64,000 nt of DNA from Cynocephalus volans. Taxonomy: Eukaryota > Chordata > Mammalia > Dermoptera > Cynocephalidae. The notes under the pieces were generated by a model. The model did no database searches. It saw only the letters and a program-made list of their open reading frames with translations, and had not been told where the DNA came from. The translations under genes and the position numbers were made by a program. This document shows positions 49,060 through 62,490 of this stretch, piece by piece (the first letter of the stretch is position 1; the number at the start of each line of letters is the position of its first letter). The stretch is from NCBI RefSeq assembly GCF_027409185.1, contig NC_084462.1, positions 161,559,490 to 161,623,489 of the forward strand, in the 5' to 3' direction.

Positions 49060-49215
49060 ATTAGGGCAGCAAATGGTACACTGGACAGAACACCCACCTA
49101 ACAGAGCACCTGGGTTTGATTTCCAGCTCTCCTACTAAATGACAGAGATCCTGCACCCAAGTCCTTTGTTCTCTCCAGGCCTCAATTTCAATTCATGATT
49201 GTAAAGTGGAGAGAT
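49060..49215 (+). repeat. MIR element fragment
   Basis: 'gcacctgggtttgatttcca', 'tcctttgttctctccaggcc' and 'tgattgtaaagtggag' follow the MIR order. It lies in a STON2 intron. Confidence 0.6.
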
Positions 49216-49469
49216 TGGGGTGGAGAGGCTGGGGGTGGGGGGTCGGGCAGATGGAGAGGTAGAAAGAGTGGGCTGGACAATGCCAAGCATAGTCCCTTGC
49301 TGCTCTTTAATTCTATAAATGTATGGATAATTCTACTGTACTTGGGTGGCCAACTTAGGGTTTTATTTTCACATTTGAGAATTGTTATTAGATTTTTGAG
49401 GAAAAAGAGAGTTTAATTCTGTGACTATAATCATTGAAGCATCATTTTCATTCATCTGACATAGATTAA

Positions 49470-49690
49470 ATGGGTTTGTTAAGCACCTGAGCCCGGTACT
49501 ATGCTAAATATTTTACCCAGATTCTCTTAATCTTCATAACAATTCCTTGAGGTCATCATATCATCTTCATTCACAAGACAAGGAAACTAAGGCTGTAGTG
49601 AACTGCCTACGGTCGTAGCTAGAAAGTTGCAGAGCTAAGAACTGAACCCATTAGACTGACTCCAGATTGTCCTTAACCACTTTGTCTGAA
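49470..49690 (+). repeat. ancient interspersed repeat fragment
   Basis: 'taagcacctgagcccggtac' and 'acaaggaaactaaggctgta ... gaactgaacccattagactg' belong to the same old repeat type as 50160-50400. Family name not asserted. Confidence 0.55.
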
Positions 49691-50159
49691 TCATAACCTC
49701 AGGGTCCCCAAACCTCGGTTTGCAGGGTGACAGGGTCCAGAGAAGGGAGTAAGCCTTTGGAACCCACATATAGCAACTGGCGATGGAGAAACAAGAAATG
49801 GCTTTGACTTAATTATGCATCTGAAATAGCCCCTTAGATATCCCATTTTCCCCAAATGAACAATTCCAATTTTCTTTATTGGTCTGGGCAGGACTTTTCA
49901 ATTTCAGAGAGAGAGGATACATACACCCTCTCTCCAAGGAAAACACTGCAGAGTGAAATATTTGTTTTGCTCTTGTTTCACAAATGTAACATACTTCAAT
50001 GGCTATCTCTAAATAATACTTTGGGAAATTAATTGAAAAATTTACACTGGTTTTTAAGAAAGGAATTTAAATTATATATATATATAAAATAGTAAAAATT
50101 ACATTATTTGAAAATAAATTCAATTTTTAAAAAAATGTGTACCACAGATGTAATTACAT

Positions 50160-50400
50160 AGCTCTCATTTATTGGGCATTTATTATAGGCCAGATACTGT
50201 GCTAAACACTTAAAAGCATTATCTAATTTCATTCTGAACGAGCTAGGATTAATAACCCTGTTTTATAGATGAGAAAAATTAGGTTTCTCTTAGAGGGGCT
50301 AAGTAAATCGCCTGAGGTCACACAGCCATCAGGTGGTAGAGCTGGAAACAAAACACAAATGTGACACCGACTCCAAACTACATCCTAAATTCTTCTCAGT
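50160..50400 (+). repeat. ancient interspersed repeat fragment
   Basis: 'tattataggccagatactgt', 'ttttatagatgagaaaaatt', 'ctgaggtcacacagccatca' and 'gtagagctggaaacaaaaca': the recurrent old mammalian pattern, better preserved than the previous copy. Confidence 0.6.
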
Positions 50401-52329
50401 ATTGTGCTATGGAATTAGATCTCACAAAGTATATAGAAGAGTCTTAGTTTAATTCAATAGCAATTTGAACGACGGTTTTTATCTAATTACCTTCATTTGC
50501 ACATAGTTGGAATACTGAGAAATCATTTCTTTCTATAAAACTCTCCCTCCTCTTGCTCCACCAAGCGTATTCACAGCAAATTCTGAAAGCAACATTCTTT
50601 CCTAGATTCCCACCATCAACTGTTTGGTGTGTAGGGCAGGTGGACAGTTAGGGAAATGCAACTTTGAAAGCTGATATGGTTGGTTTAATTCATGGTAATG
50701 AAGTAAATAAGCCCACACATTATGTCATCTTCCTTGATGAAGCTGAGAAAATTTAACATTAAAATTCAGATTTTTATTTTCCATTAAAGGATAATCATAT
50801 TGGGATTGTTTTCTCTTTACCTAGTCTAATGAGAACTGGAATTCCAGCAAAGAAAGCTGCCTATGCAGGACAATATATTATTTGCTGTTGGATGATCTGT
50901 GGAAGCAGCAGGACTTGTTCCAGTGCCTCTTAAGACTAAGAAAAACCCTTGAAATTACAGTGGCAGAGGTCCTTGGAGAGCTCAGAGAGGGGAGCTGCCC
51001 ATATGCTGGCTGGGCTGGGCCCTGCTGGCAGAAGTCGTGGGAATTCAAAGGCGGCTACCTAATGTCTTGGTGGCGGGGACTGGGAACAGCCTGCTGTGGC
51101 TGCAGACCTGGGATGCCAGCAAAGCCAGGGTGGTGACCTGCTTGCCCACACTGCCTATGGTCTGACCACCCTGTCTTCTGGGGCCTGGGGAGGCAGGGCC
51201 ACTGCAGGCCAGAATGGGCAAGGAGAGGTTCAGGCCTCCTAACCCTCCTCCGGGCCTTTTGACCTCAGCAGGGTCCCAGCTTCCTTCACTGTAAATATAG
51301 GTATGAGGATTATGACAACCTGTCAAAGGCACGTTCCCAAAGCTGTCTGAATTTCTAGACAAAATAACTCAGAAAAGGGCTATTCCTAATACACCATTAT
51401 CAATTCTCTGATGGAGGGGGTGGAAGGCTAGACGGGGGGAGGGGGTAGGCTGGAGCTGGGCACAGTGAAAACCAGCAACAAGTAAAAACTTGCATTCTGG
51501 CTGGAATTCAGATCCTGTACATTTCAAGTTTCCAGAAAAGGGTATTATCAGTTTCTTGAACTGGTACAGAAATATACCATTGGCCAGAAGCAGCACAAGA
51601 AGCTTCTTTTCAGGGTTCTACTACTAAAAATATATAATCATGACAAGCAAAAGCAGTAATGGCGGGTAGGGGTTTAAGTAAGAAACATCCCTAAATACTC
51701 ATATGCTGTCCCGTATTTTAAAAATCTTCCACAAATGAGGTTCCAGTAATCTGGAAATATATAGGTAATATATAAGCAGCATTTACTTGGCCTTGAGCCT
51801 CCTGATCACTTTCTGCTGGGAAGCATTAAAGAAAGCATTTGCTGAAGACCTATTCTTTTTTTCCCTGACTCATGTCCATTCTTCCTTTCTTTGGGTAGCA
51901 GTCTTTTTCTCTCTCTCCCTTTGAGAAATAATCTTCCCTAGCGCTGCATGTCATCTCAGTGGTCATGTCAGTCAAAATGCACTGCCCTCCCCTCAACTCT
52001 TAGGCCAAGTGGCACAAGGATAGAAGACGCTTTGTGATGATTTGTCCTCAGGTGCTGTCCTTTCCCAAGTCTGCTTGTTCAACATTCCTTCAGCTCTCTG
52101 CTACAGCCATCCAACAATTTCTTTCTTTCCTTTTTTTAATTTGTTTTTGTTTTTGCTTAAGGTAATCAGTCAGTCTTTGTTGCTCATACTGTACTTTTAA
52201 ATATTTGAGAGAAATCACTTTGAAACAAACAAGATATGTTTGTATATACTGGGAAAACTGCAAATCTCTGTTCTCATAGTGGAAATTATTTCAAGTTTGT
52301 GTCTATTTGGTTTCATCTACTAAGAGGCA

Positions 52330-52490
52330 GCTATGGTGTTGAGAAAAGACCCCTGGACGTGGCTGTGTGACTTCAGATGAGTCACATCACTTCCTGGGCC
52401 TTAATTTTCTTATCTGTAGATTGAAGAGGTTTGGCTTAGTTATCCCCAAGATCCTTCCTAGCCTGAAAATCCAGGAATTCCACAGTTTTC
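52330..52490 (+). repeat. MIR element fragment
   Basis: 'gtggctgtgtgacttcagat', 'ctgggccttaattttcttat', 'ccaagatccttcctagcctg'. Confidence 0.65.
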
Positions 52491-53889
52491 CCTTCCAGAG
52501 GGCTTCTGGGCCAGAGGAGAACTCAGGGTTTTTCCTTTCCTCTGTCAAGGCAGATGGGCCCCATGACTGAGGTAGAAATCACAGGGGAACACAGTGCTGA
52601 TTTCAGGGGAAAGAAATAAACGAGCACAGAGAGGAAGACTCTTTTTAAAATTCTGTCAGTTTAGAAATAGGGGGTAGCAAATCCAGCCTCCCGCACAGAG
52701 GTCCGATTGTCTCTTCAGTTTGCACCACTATACCCAGTGTCTGACACAGAACGCCCTGCTGTGTGCCACTCCCAGGACTGCCTGGGGAGTTGACCAGATT
52801 GTACTGCTTCTTGCTATCACATCTTATTACATTTAGGATATGATAACATAGCCACTTCACATGCAGGGCGGGCGAGGAAGACTCGGAACACACTGTTACG
52901 ACTAAATAGTGAGAATAGAAAAAAGGACAGCCGCATGAGAAAGACATTTCAATCAGGAGTTTTTCCAGGCCTCATTCTTTTTGCTCAGTTAGCATGTGCA
53001 CTTTTGTTAACAGATGGGCATAACGTACTATGAACAAGAAAAGAAGTGGGTTAACAGCTCACAGGATCATGGGCTTGTTGCCTGCCTTCGGGGTCACCCG
53101 GACTCACTCTAAGAAATAAGACTATTAGAGCAGGTTTGATCACTCCCGTGTTTTGTTGTTTCATTAAATCTCACTAGACCCAAGAGGAAAGTAAGTGCTT
53201 TCTCGGCTCACTCACACAAAAGCATCCCTGATAGCTGTAAGCAGGCCAGCTATGGCTGGTACACTTTTTCTGTTTGTTTAAATCAAACATTCCTTCCTTT
53301 ACTTTTTGTCTGATAGAATTTTGGGCATGTTGGACCTCTGGGTCCTGGCTGGATCTTCAGTCTGATTGGAGGCCATTTCTATCCCATCCCCAAGTTTTAG
53401 AGCCAAACCCTGAGCTTAAGATGTTATGACTGAAATGCTTTGCACAGAGGGGTTGGAGTCATAAATCTAACTTCTCACGTGTACTGCACATATGATTGGC
53501 CATAAACCGACGCTTATACCCACATCCAGGGCATGGTTACAACAATACCTCTTCAGAACCCAGAAGCCTTCTAGGATCTGGAAATGGACCACTTGCAGCA
53601 CCACAGTTAATACTTTAATGAGTCCCTGATAAACTGCTTAGCAGCTCAGCTAAGAAGAATAATACACAGTTTTATGGAAGATGTGTGATAAGGGGGTGAA
53701 AAAATGGAGTGAACTATGTTCATTACTTACTTTGCTCACATATTTTACTTTTTGGTCCCCTCTCCCTCTATCATCATTCCCCCCACATAACAAAAACGAG
53801 CACTTTATATAGGAATGGGATATGGAACTCTGATCCAAGCTCTTTCGCAACCACATGGTTGCTTTCGGAGAAGAGAAACCACTGCCTAC

Positions 53890-55728
53890 CTGAGTTTTTG
53901 TCGGGCAGTCGGTTTATCCTCCACACGATGGAGTTGAAGGCATGCTCATACTTGGCAGTTCCCAGAGTTACTCTCATGACAGGCTCAGAGCCAGAGACAC
54001 TAGTTGACCCAAAGCTTGCCCCCCGGTTCACTTTGGCTTTCAAAGACTTTTCCCCCAGGACACTTTCCCTGCGGAAGTTTTTCACCCACTCACTGGGCAC
54101 AGGGTAACGGACCATCACATTCTCACAGGGAACCTGAGTGAGGGGGTCACGGTTAGAGGAGAAGCCTGTTGACATCCTCAGCCAGCTCTGCACCTCCACC
54201 TCGGCTCCGTTGATGCTTGCTGCTGTCCTGAGCGTGAAAGGCAAGGTCTTCTCAGCAAACACTGTCCTGAACCGCATGAGCTCAAACCGGCATGCATCCA
54301 AAGGGTTGAACAGAATAACCCGGGAGCTGCTGAACACCTCCTCATCCACACACCCATGAAAATGGCACTCGTGGAGCCTGATCCACTTTGTGGTGGTGGT
54401 GGGCATGATGTCCTGCCGTGAAACTACTTCGTTCCCTTTGACGAGGACATCATTGAGGCCCAAGCGGCACTCTGCTAGCCCAGAGAGGAAACTCAGGATG
54501 TGGATCCGTGTCAAGACATGGTGCTGGAGAATTTGGTTGTCTCCTTTGCTCAGAATGCCAGAGAATTCATCTCTGACATCCACCGTAATCTCCTCTTCAA
54601 GGTAGTTCAAGCCAACTGTGCTCAAGTCCATTGATGACACTGGCAGATACATGAGATGGTCTTGAACTGCACGGATGAAGCTGAGGAAATCATCATAATT
54701 GGTGGTGCCCAGCTTAATCACTTGTTCCCTCTCTGCTGTGTGAGTCACAGCAAGTTTGGGCTGGTATTTCTTCTTCTCCTTGTAGGTGACACGGTCTATC
54801 CGCAAGCTGTGGATCCTGCCATTCTCATCGTAGTTTTGGAGTCGGGGTTCTGAAATCTCATGGCAGATTTCCAGCTTGAACTCACGGAATGGTTTTTCTA
54901 GGCCCTGCTCATAATACAGCTGCAGGTAACCACTGTCTGTCAGTTTGATGTAGATTGGTCCCCAGTGCCTAGAGGACATGATGTTTTTCTTCTCTGGGAT
55001 CCTCAGCATCATTGGCCACCCATCCCTGGGTGGGGACGGTGCTGACCCAGGCAGGTGAGCATCTAGTTCCATCCAGGCTATTGGGTCATCATCGGGTAGT
55101 ATGGCACTGCCAAAGTGATCAGGATCATCAATTTGGAGTTGTTTGAGTTTTTCAACAGCATCAGAGTGTGACTGGTTTTTGCTTGAATCATCAAAACTGA
55201 TGGCATCCTGGTAAATGACAATGAGGGAATCTCTTTGGCTTTTGCCTGTGGTACTGGAAATGGAACTGTTTTGGGAACGCCTCTCTTGCTCCTCAAAGAA
55301 AGCACTGAAAGGGTTGATAGGGGAGGGCTGTACATCTTGTAGAGTCTCATTCAGGAAAGGATTGGTTGCCCTCCAAGGTGGAGCCTCGGTTACAGAAGGT
55401 GGACGGTTTAAGGAGGAAATGTCCAGCTTCTGAACTTTGGAGAAGTTCATCAAAGTGCTCCTGGGACGGTCCCTCTTCTTAAATGACCCAGTTGAGTTAT
55501 AAGGTGCCTCTGGTGTCACAGATGCAATAGGTGGTGTATTTGGCTTCAGAGGAGAAGTGATTGGTGGCAAAGGGCCACTGACTTCATTGTCATCAAAAGT
55601 GACCCAGCTGGGGAAACGAGCAGAGGTCACTGGAGGGGCAGGGTGCCCATTCATGGCAGGACTGCTGGCCTGCCAGCTGATGGCCTCCATCTCTATCTCT
55701 TCATCCTCCTGGGGCGAGGAAGAATTAT
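53890..55728 (-). CDS. STON2: STON2 large central exon (stonin-2)
   Basis: Stonin-2 is a cytosolic clathrin adaptor that links synaptotagmin to AP-2 and to Eps15/intersectin during synaptic vesicle retrieval. The exon starts after acceptor ttccttttag at 55729 in the middle of an Asp codon and ends at CTCAG|GTAGGC. It encodes 612 full residues in one open frame. In order: a Ser/Pro-rich linker; two NPF motifs (55355-55363 and 55307-55315) for EH domains; an acidic patch; the stonin homology domain from about DGWPMMLRIPEKKN; then most of the mu homology domain up to INRLPDKNS. The NPF spacing and positions fit human residues 313 and 329 if 190 residues precede. Apparent open frame beyond 53890 is intron read-through. 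The exons encoding the N-terminus are beyond the right edge. Confidence 0.97.
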
Positions 55729-56129
55729 CTAAAAGGAAAAGAAGCACATATGAGGGGCTGCCATTCAGGGCCTCTAGAGGTATGGGGAACTGAGGGATGG
55801 GAATGAGGGATTATTAGAATTTTATGTGGAAGCCAGTAAATCCCAAAGCAGCTCATTACCTGTCTCAAGTGCTTAGTCTGGGCACAAATCTCATAATTTT
55901 GTAATGAGCACACCAAAGGGGCTGTCTCCTTAGATGCAGTAAGAATATAATGGCTATATCAATACAAAGCACTGCCTGGTAGGACCAAGGTCCCTTGCAA
56001 TTTAATTCTACATACTCTTTCTTCATTTTACAGACTAGGTGTTTTCTGCACTTAGCTCCGGGGAGTGTATTTTTAATTTTTAAACATTGAAAACTACCTC
56101 CTAAATAAAATGATATAAGCTGATCTCAT

Positions 56130-56760
56130 TGAAAAAAAAATTATCTTCTGTAGAATAACATACTTGGAGGGATTTTAGCTCAAATATGATCACCTGATAT
56201 TAAAGACAAAATGTTAACATCCTTAAAAATTCATGTAAGTGAATAAGAAAAATATAAAAACCCCAATAGAAATATGGGCAAAGGACATAAACAGAAAACT
56301 CATGAAAGAGAAACTAAAAATGTCTAATAAGCATGTGAAAAATATCCAATCTCACTAGCAGTTATAAAAATGCAAATTAAACAAAAAAATCAGTGAAGAT
56401 TTTAAAAGTTTTTAGTACTTAATGAGGATGAGGATGCCATAAGAACATTAAATAAACCCTTAATGAGACTGTAAGTTGCTACAAATGCTGTGAAAAGAGG
56501 TGTGGCAATTTATATTAAGGCAGTTTATATTAACGTCTTACAAATGTTCATAAACAATGACTTAGTAGTTCCACCCTAAAGAAATAAATCACAATTTATT
56601 TCCAAACCAAGTCTGAAGAACAGAGATGTCCATGTTATTATATTTATAATAGGGAAAGATTTTAAACATCCAACAATTGGGTGAATGTTAAGAAACCGAA
56701 GCACACGATGGAATAACCAGCAATTAAAACGTTTACAAGTATTCAGTAGCGTAAGAAAAT
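56130..56760 (+). mobile_element. ancient L1 3' fragment
   Basis: L1-type order: 'aatatgggcaaaggacataa', 'ctcactagcagttataaaaa', 'gaggtgtggcaatttatatt', 'tggaataaccagcaattaaa'. Antisense to STON2. Confidence 0.65.
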
Positions 56761-57587
56761 GCTCATGATATAATCTCTTCTTTTTTCTCTAAAATACTTT
56801 GCCATCTTCGAGTTTATTTTAGGATGTAAAGGTTATTACAAATAAAACTCCACCCTAGCAGGCTTTCAAAGGAGATACAGGACCTGAGTTTTGATGAGGC
56901 AAAGATCTATACCTTTTCAGTAGCATAAGGATCCCGTGTGTCTGCTGGGGCTGTAGGAAGGGACGGGAAAATGAGACTTTTAGCAAGCAGGAATGGATTC
57001 TGATGAAGGAACGGCACAGACAACAAATGTCTGGCATGTAGTAGATACTCAGTACAGGTTTGTTGATTGAATGAGTGAGAAAAGAAACTTTGCATTGGAG
57101 TAGCTTTTCTTTCTATATGTCTCTGGAGGATTGTGTATGGGGATCTCTGTCACCATCTCACCCATGGTATCAACTGCCAGTCATTTGGAACCAAAGAGAA
57201 ATAGATACTCAAATGGTTGAGTTTTCTGACTGCCTCACTAAACTTTCATGCATGTCACATCCAACCATACAAAATCAGCAATGCCACACATAATTGCATA
57301 TGTAATTACACATGGATTTGATGGCTAGCTTCGCATCCATCTTTCCAAGTAAATTATTTAACACATAGCAATCCCCTCAACTGAAAACATCAGTTTGAAA
57401 ATGTAGGCTAAACACGTATGTCCACACCCACCCCAGAAATATAATGAGCGAAAAGTATTTTCTATATACATAGCACCACAAAAGGATTTCAAAGCATTTT
57501 AAAATTAAAGATGAGAATCTCCTTTAAATTAATCATAAATCTACTTTTGTAGGTGGGTAAGTGATTAATTTTCTAGAAAGTAAAGGG

Positions 57588-57690
57588 GGGCTGGCTGGTT
57601 AGGTCACTTGGTTAAAGCATGGTGCTGATAACATCAAGATCAAGGGTTTGAATGCCCTTACCAGCCAGACACCAAAACTAAAAAAAAAAA
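57588..57690 (+). mobile_element. tRNA-Ile-derived SINE, monomer
   Basis: ggctggctggttaggtcact head, B-box aagggtttgaatgcc, A and GAAA tail. Antisense to STON2. Confidence 0.85.
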
Positions 57691-59099
57691 AAAGAAAGAA
57701 AGAAACAAAAGAAAGGGAAAGGGTCAGAAAACAACAAACAACCAAGGTTTGTAGTGTCTGTATTTTACTTTTTTATTATTATTACTATTACTAGTATTTG
57801 GGGGTGGTGCACAACAAGAGCTAAAAGGAAAACTGTGACCCAGAGTAAAATATAAACACTTCTTTGGAACAGTGACTGGTCTTCCCTAGAGAACTAGGAA
57901 GGGGGTGTATCTCAAAACTCATCAATTTCTAATGTGGCAGCTCTCTGGAGCTTCTGTAATACAGTGTTTCCACCCAAATAATCCCTTATTGGACAACTCC
58001 TTGTATCAGGGATATCCTTTTCACCCTGGAGTTCATCACCATGGAGGGTGGCTTTCTGCCAAAGCTGTTTATACTTGCTGCCAGAGGATTCCTTTCTGTT
58101 GGCAATCTTGTCCCCAAAACAGCATTTTTCACCTTCTTCTCCTAAGCGAAAAAAAAGGAGGAGGAAACATGCCTTTGTCTCTACTGAAGATCATTTTCTT
58201 ACAATAAATTCCCTTTCAAACCAAGTTATTTAAAATCGCACCAAGTCCTGGACAGTTTCAAAGCATCAGACTCATAATATAATTTAAATAAATTATCTTT
58301 AGATTTGGAGGAAAGTGTTTTGAATTAATTTCTAGAGATTCTATTTTCCCTTTGACAGCCATTAAAAAAAAAAATCAAAAGACTTTGTTACAAAAATTTT
58401 CTCTCCTTTGGCAGTTTCACGTCCCATAATCTATCCTTTGGGACAATAGTAGGGCATAGGTCCAATTTCCAAAATTGAGAATTTGTTTTTCTCGAAATCA
58501 TTAATAAACAAAAAATATTTTAGTAATGTAAGACACTTGTACAGATGAAAAGCAGAAGTGCTCCACAGTTCACATGAAAATAAAGCATTTCTCTGAAGTG
58601 AATCCCAGGACTGCCAAATACCACTTTTAAAAATTATCCCTTATTAATACTGACTTTCCTGTTTTGAGCTCTTAATTCTGCTTCATTTCTCATGTAACTG
58701 AAAGGCATCTTCTAAGCCCCTTTTATTTTATTTTTTATTTTATTTATTTACTTTTTGTTCATGATCCAATTTTATTTACTCATAAAAACAAATCCAAAGC
58801 CCTGTGCAGCAGCTCTGAGCTCAGGCCTGGCTCTGCCACATTCCCTGCTCTACTCCCTGGCAGTAGCACATTAATCCCCACAACAAATCTGTGAGGTAGA
58901 TAATCACTACCTTCCCCTCCTGATCCATGCTGCAAGTGGGGAAACTGAGGCACACACTAAACAGAGAGCAAGAATATGGGGAATTCAGGGTCAGCCCTGG
59001 AATCAACACAAAGTGACCTCTTGGTTCTCACCACAGACTAGTCAGTGATTCACCTGTGAGCCCTTTGTTATTGAAGGATGTTCTTTGGACTTTTACACT

Positions 59100-59715
59100 C
59101 AAAAATAAAATAAAATAAAACTTCTGGAGGGAAATATTTGCATTATAGATGACAAAAAGTTAATATCCTTAATATATAATGAGAATGTATTTTTAATAAA
59201 AATTAATATTCCTTTATAAATAAATAGGATAAGAACAAACAATTGACTAATGAAGAAATATAAATGTCTAATAACTATTTGGAAAAAAGAGTTTAATAAA
59301 ACAATGAAAATCAGACAAATTAATAAATACTAACCATTATTGGTGATAAGTGGGGAAATTTACTTTCTCTTGAGAGTGATATAAATTTTTTCTGAAGGGC
59401 AAATTTGAAAATTTGTCTTTAAGTCTCAAAAACTACAACAACAACAACAACAAAACAACCTGATCCAAGAATACTACTTGTAGGAGTTTATTTTAAGGAA
59501 ATAAGACAAGCATACAACAATGTATGCAGTGGATGTTTATCATAGCAATGTTTGTATCATAGAAAAATTGGAAACAACCTAAATGCCTACCAATGGGAAA
59601 CTAGTTATATAATGTTACACCTTTGAAACGGAATCTCAGGTAGCCACCAAGAGGATGCTCTTGATGCATGTGTACTTGCATGGAATTTGACCATAATATA
59701 TTGGTCTGTGAACAA
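59100..59715 (+). mobile_element. ancient L1 3' fragment
   Basis: 'ttttctgaagggcaaatttg', 'agaatactacttgtaggagt', 'ggaaacaacctaaatgccta', 'gatgctcttgatgcatgtgt' fit an old L1 3' end. An internal CAA run lies near 59435. Confidence 0.65.
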
Positions 59716-59719
59716 CAAG

Positions 59720-59890
59720 AATCTATAATCTGAAGTCAGATTGTGTGGGTGTCAATTCCGTATCTGCAGCTTATTAGCTATGCGACTTTGGGGGGCAAGT
59801 TTTTAATTTTTCTGTGTCTCAGTTTTCCCATCTACGAAATTATGAAAATATTAAATCCTACCTGGCAAGCAAATAATAAGAGTTCAGTAG
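59720..59890 (+). repeat. MIR element
   Basis: 'tctgaagtcagattgtgtgg', 'gcttattagctatgcgactt', 'ctgtgtctcagttttcccat' and the 'agagttcagtag' end. Confidence 0.75.
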
Positions 59891-61154
59891 ATGTAGGCTG
59901 CTCTTACTACTATAACTAGAATGACATTTTTCATTATATAAAATATATATGTATTAGAAAGATTTGGAATATACTTCATAATGTTTTGATGTGAAAGCAC
60001 ATCTTGTGGGGTAAGAGGCGATTTAAAAAATCTTAAATCTGTATTCTTTTTTAAAAAATGCTGTATTGCCCACAAAATAAATAAATAAAAGTTGAAAACA
60101 TGTCTTTATTACTAGTACTAATTAACCTTAGAGAAAGGAAACAAACAGTTTAGGTATAATCTGTGTTGAGAAAGCAAAGCAGCAGTTAGATTTCTCCTAA
60201 TATAGTTATGACTGTGCATCTGGTACTAGAAACAACAAAGGGGAAAAAAGGCTGGCAAATTTCTCCAGTAAGAAATAGGCAAAAGCTAATTATCTTGAAT
60301 ACAAAATTAACTACTATCCACAATTCCAATTTACTGACATTAAAATAAAACCAAAACCAAAAATCCAGTATTACTTTAATTATTATCTCTTTCATTTGTG
60401 AACTCCAAATTGCTTTTATTATGAGTTGGGCTGCTGCCAAACAAAAGCAATGTATAAAGATTAGGTTCTCAGTCTATATCACAGGGAAAATTTTTAGTGC
60501 CTAAGAGATTCCTAGTGTATTTACTGATGCAAACTAAAGAGAAATGGTGGATTCTTTTAATCTGTTATAGACCACAATCTATTTTAAGTTACCGAAATAT
60601 TAAATAAAGTGATTACAATGGTAATCTAAGCCACCAAAACCAGGAAAAAAAAAAAAAAAGAACTAGGAGTGAGATTTAACAGTTTCTATATTTTGAACAT
60701 AGCAGATACTCTGCCATCTTCTTTTCCCTGTTTGTTAACCTAATTTGTTAATGCAATGACAAATGCAAAAACATACTGAGAGATGTTCACTGGAATTTAT
60801 TAGGAGTGGCTAGAACAAATATTCTTCAATTATTGCAGGTTTCTCAACATGAAATAGCAGTCACTGTTATATAAGAGCATATACTTAAAACTGTATAACC
60901 AGCCCCAGACACACAGTAGGCACTTAAATATTTAATGGCGTAATCTGTAAAGTGAAAAGAGGAACACAGAATTTTAGGGCTTGGGGGAGGAGAAAGGGGG
61001 CTAGTGAGAAGTTGTTTAAGGGTCAAAAAGAATGATTACGTTCTGTAAAGATGAATATACTAATTATCCTAATTGATCATCACGTATTGTATGTAGGTAC
61101 TGATATTCAACTCTGTAAACCACAAATATATATAATCAATTATGTTTCAATAAA

Positions 61155-61182
61155 ACACACACACACACACAAACACACACAC
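61155..61182 (+). repeat. (CA)n microsatellite
   Basis: Alternating AC repeats with a single AAAC interruption, ending in an A run. Confidence 0.9.
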
Positions 61183-62091
61183 AAAAAAAACAAAACTTAG
61201 GGCCTGAAGAGATTTTAGAAGTAGCAAAACTTGCCCTGAGAAGACTGAGGCTCAGTAATTTTAAGTAAACTACCAAAGGTGAGATTAGAAGTCAAGTCCT
61301 GCTTTTAATTTTCATTAACTCTGATATTTCCTTAATACTTGTTTATTAAGATAAAATTTGGTTAATTTTCCCATTACCTTTGAGACTGGCAAGAGTTATC
61401 TTGACGCAACTTTATAGGAGCATTGTTCAAAGTGGAAAAGAAATTAAACAAAGGCCAACATCCATTTATATAGAGAAGTCTTTGGGCAAAAGGCCAGGCA
61501 ATGTCACCCCTAATGTATAAATGCGTATGGGTGTGAGAAGGGAGACAGTCATCTGAACCTTATCAAGGGAGCTTCTAATTTGCATAAAATATGCCAGGAC
61601 CTACTCAGTCGTCCCAATATACTATGATAAAAAGGACAGCCAGAGGATGAGTCTATTTATCTGTCTTCAGCGCTGTCCAGGAGAGAGGAAGCTTTGATAC
61701 TGATAATAAAGTTGGTCAGAGATATCCCCAAAGCAAAGAAGCCAATTCACCAAACTTCCACTTACCACTACTCAACAGAATCTCTATCAAGAACATACGA
61801 CACTACATTCCAGTTTGTATTTACTAGGGAGACTATGAAACAGTACTGAGCACCTTTTTCAAGTGACTGTTCCAGCTTGCCCTGCCAACTCCCTCACTGC
61901 TTATCAAGACGGGCTCATTCAACACACTTCATTTTTTTTTTTTTTTTTTTTTTTTTTACTCAGAAAAGCTAGTTTGTTGAATGGTCCAGGAATATCCCCA
62001 ATTTCTTGCCTGTTGCTGAAGTGTATCCTCAAGCGGTGACCAAGAGTCAATCTTTTAAACTTTTGCCTGTTTTCCCAACACCTATGTATTA

Positions 62092-62490
62092 GTCTGTTTC
62101 TGTTACTTATAACGAAATATACAGAACTGGGTAATTTGTTAGAAAATGAAATTTATTGCTTACAGTTTCTGAGGCTGGGAAGTCCAAAGTCCAGGGAACA
62201 CATCTGGTGAGGGTCTTGGTGGTGGTGTTAGTGACTCAGGGGTCTCGTTTGGAAGAAATGGCAGAGCAGAAAGAAACTCGCACGTGCTCTCCTTTTACAG
62301 CCCTCAGGACCACACCCCTGACCACCACTATTAATCCATTCACTATGGCATGTTCCTACAATCTAATCACCTCTTCAAGGCCCCAACTTTCAATTACCAT
62401 AACAGGATTTCCCACCCTCAACAGTTACAATGGGGGTTAAGCTTCTAATATATGAACTTTGGGAAACACAATTCAATCAATCCACAGCAG
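62092..62490 (-). mobile_element. ERVL-MaLR LTR (MST/MLT1-type)
   Basis: The complement runs from ttgattgaattgtgtttccc (right end) to the left end with 'tattagtctgtttctgttac', 'gaaatttattgcttacagtt' and 'ggctgggaagtccaaagtcc', all typical of MaLR LTRs. The 94-codon open frame inside is chance. Confidence 0.8.

Larger units (their letters stand above)
48529..53889 (-). other. STON2: STON2 intron
   Basis: Donor GT at 53888-53889, acceptor AG at 48529-48530. Contains four ancient repeat fragments (listed separately) and otherwise unique sequence. A G-rich tract lies at 51415-51450. Confidence 0.9.

Noticed and set aside
53774-53889. Coding sequence of STON2 beyond the donor at 53890
   Set aside because: The frame stays open by chance, but a consensus donor precedes it and the next exon joins in frame to give the known protein order.
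61926-61960. The tail of a SINE on the minus strand
   Set aside because: A long poly-T is present but no tRNA-like body follows.
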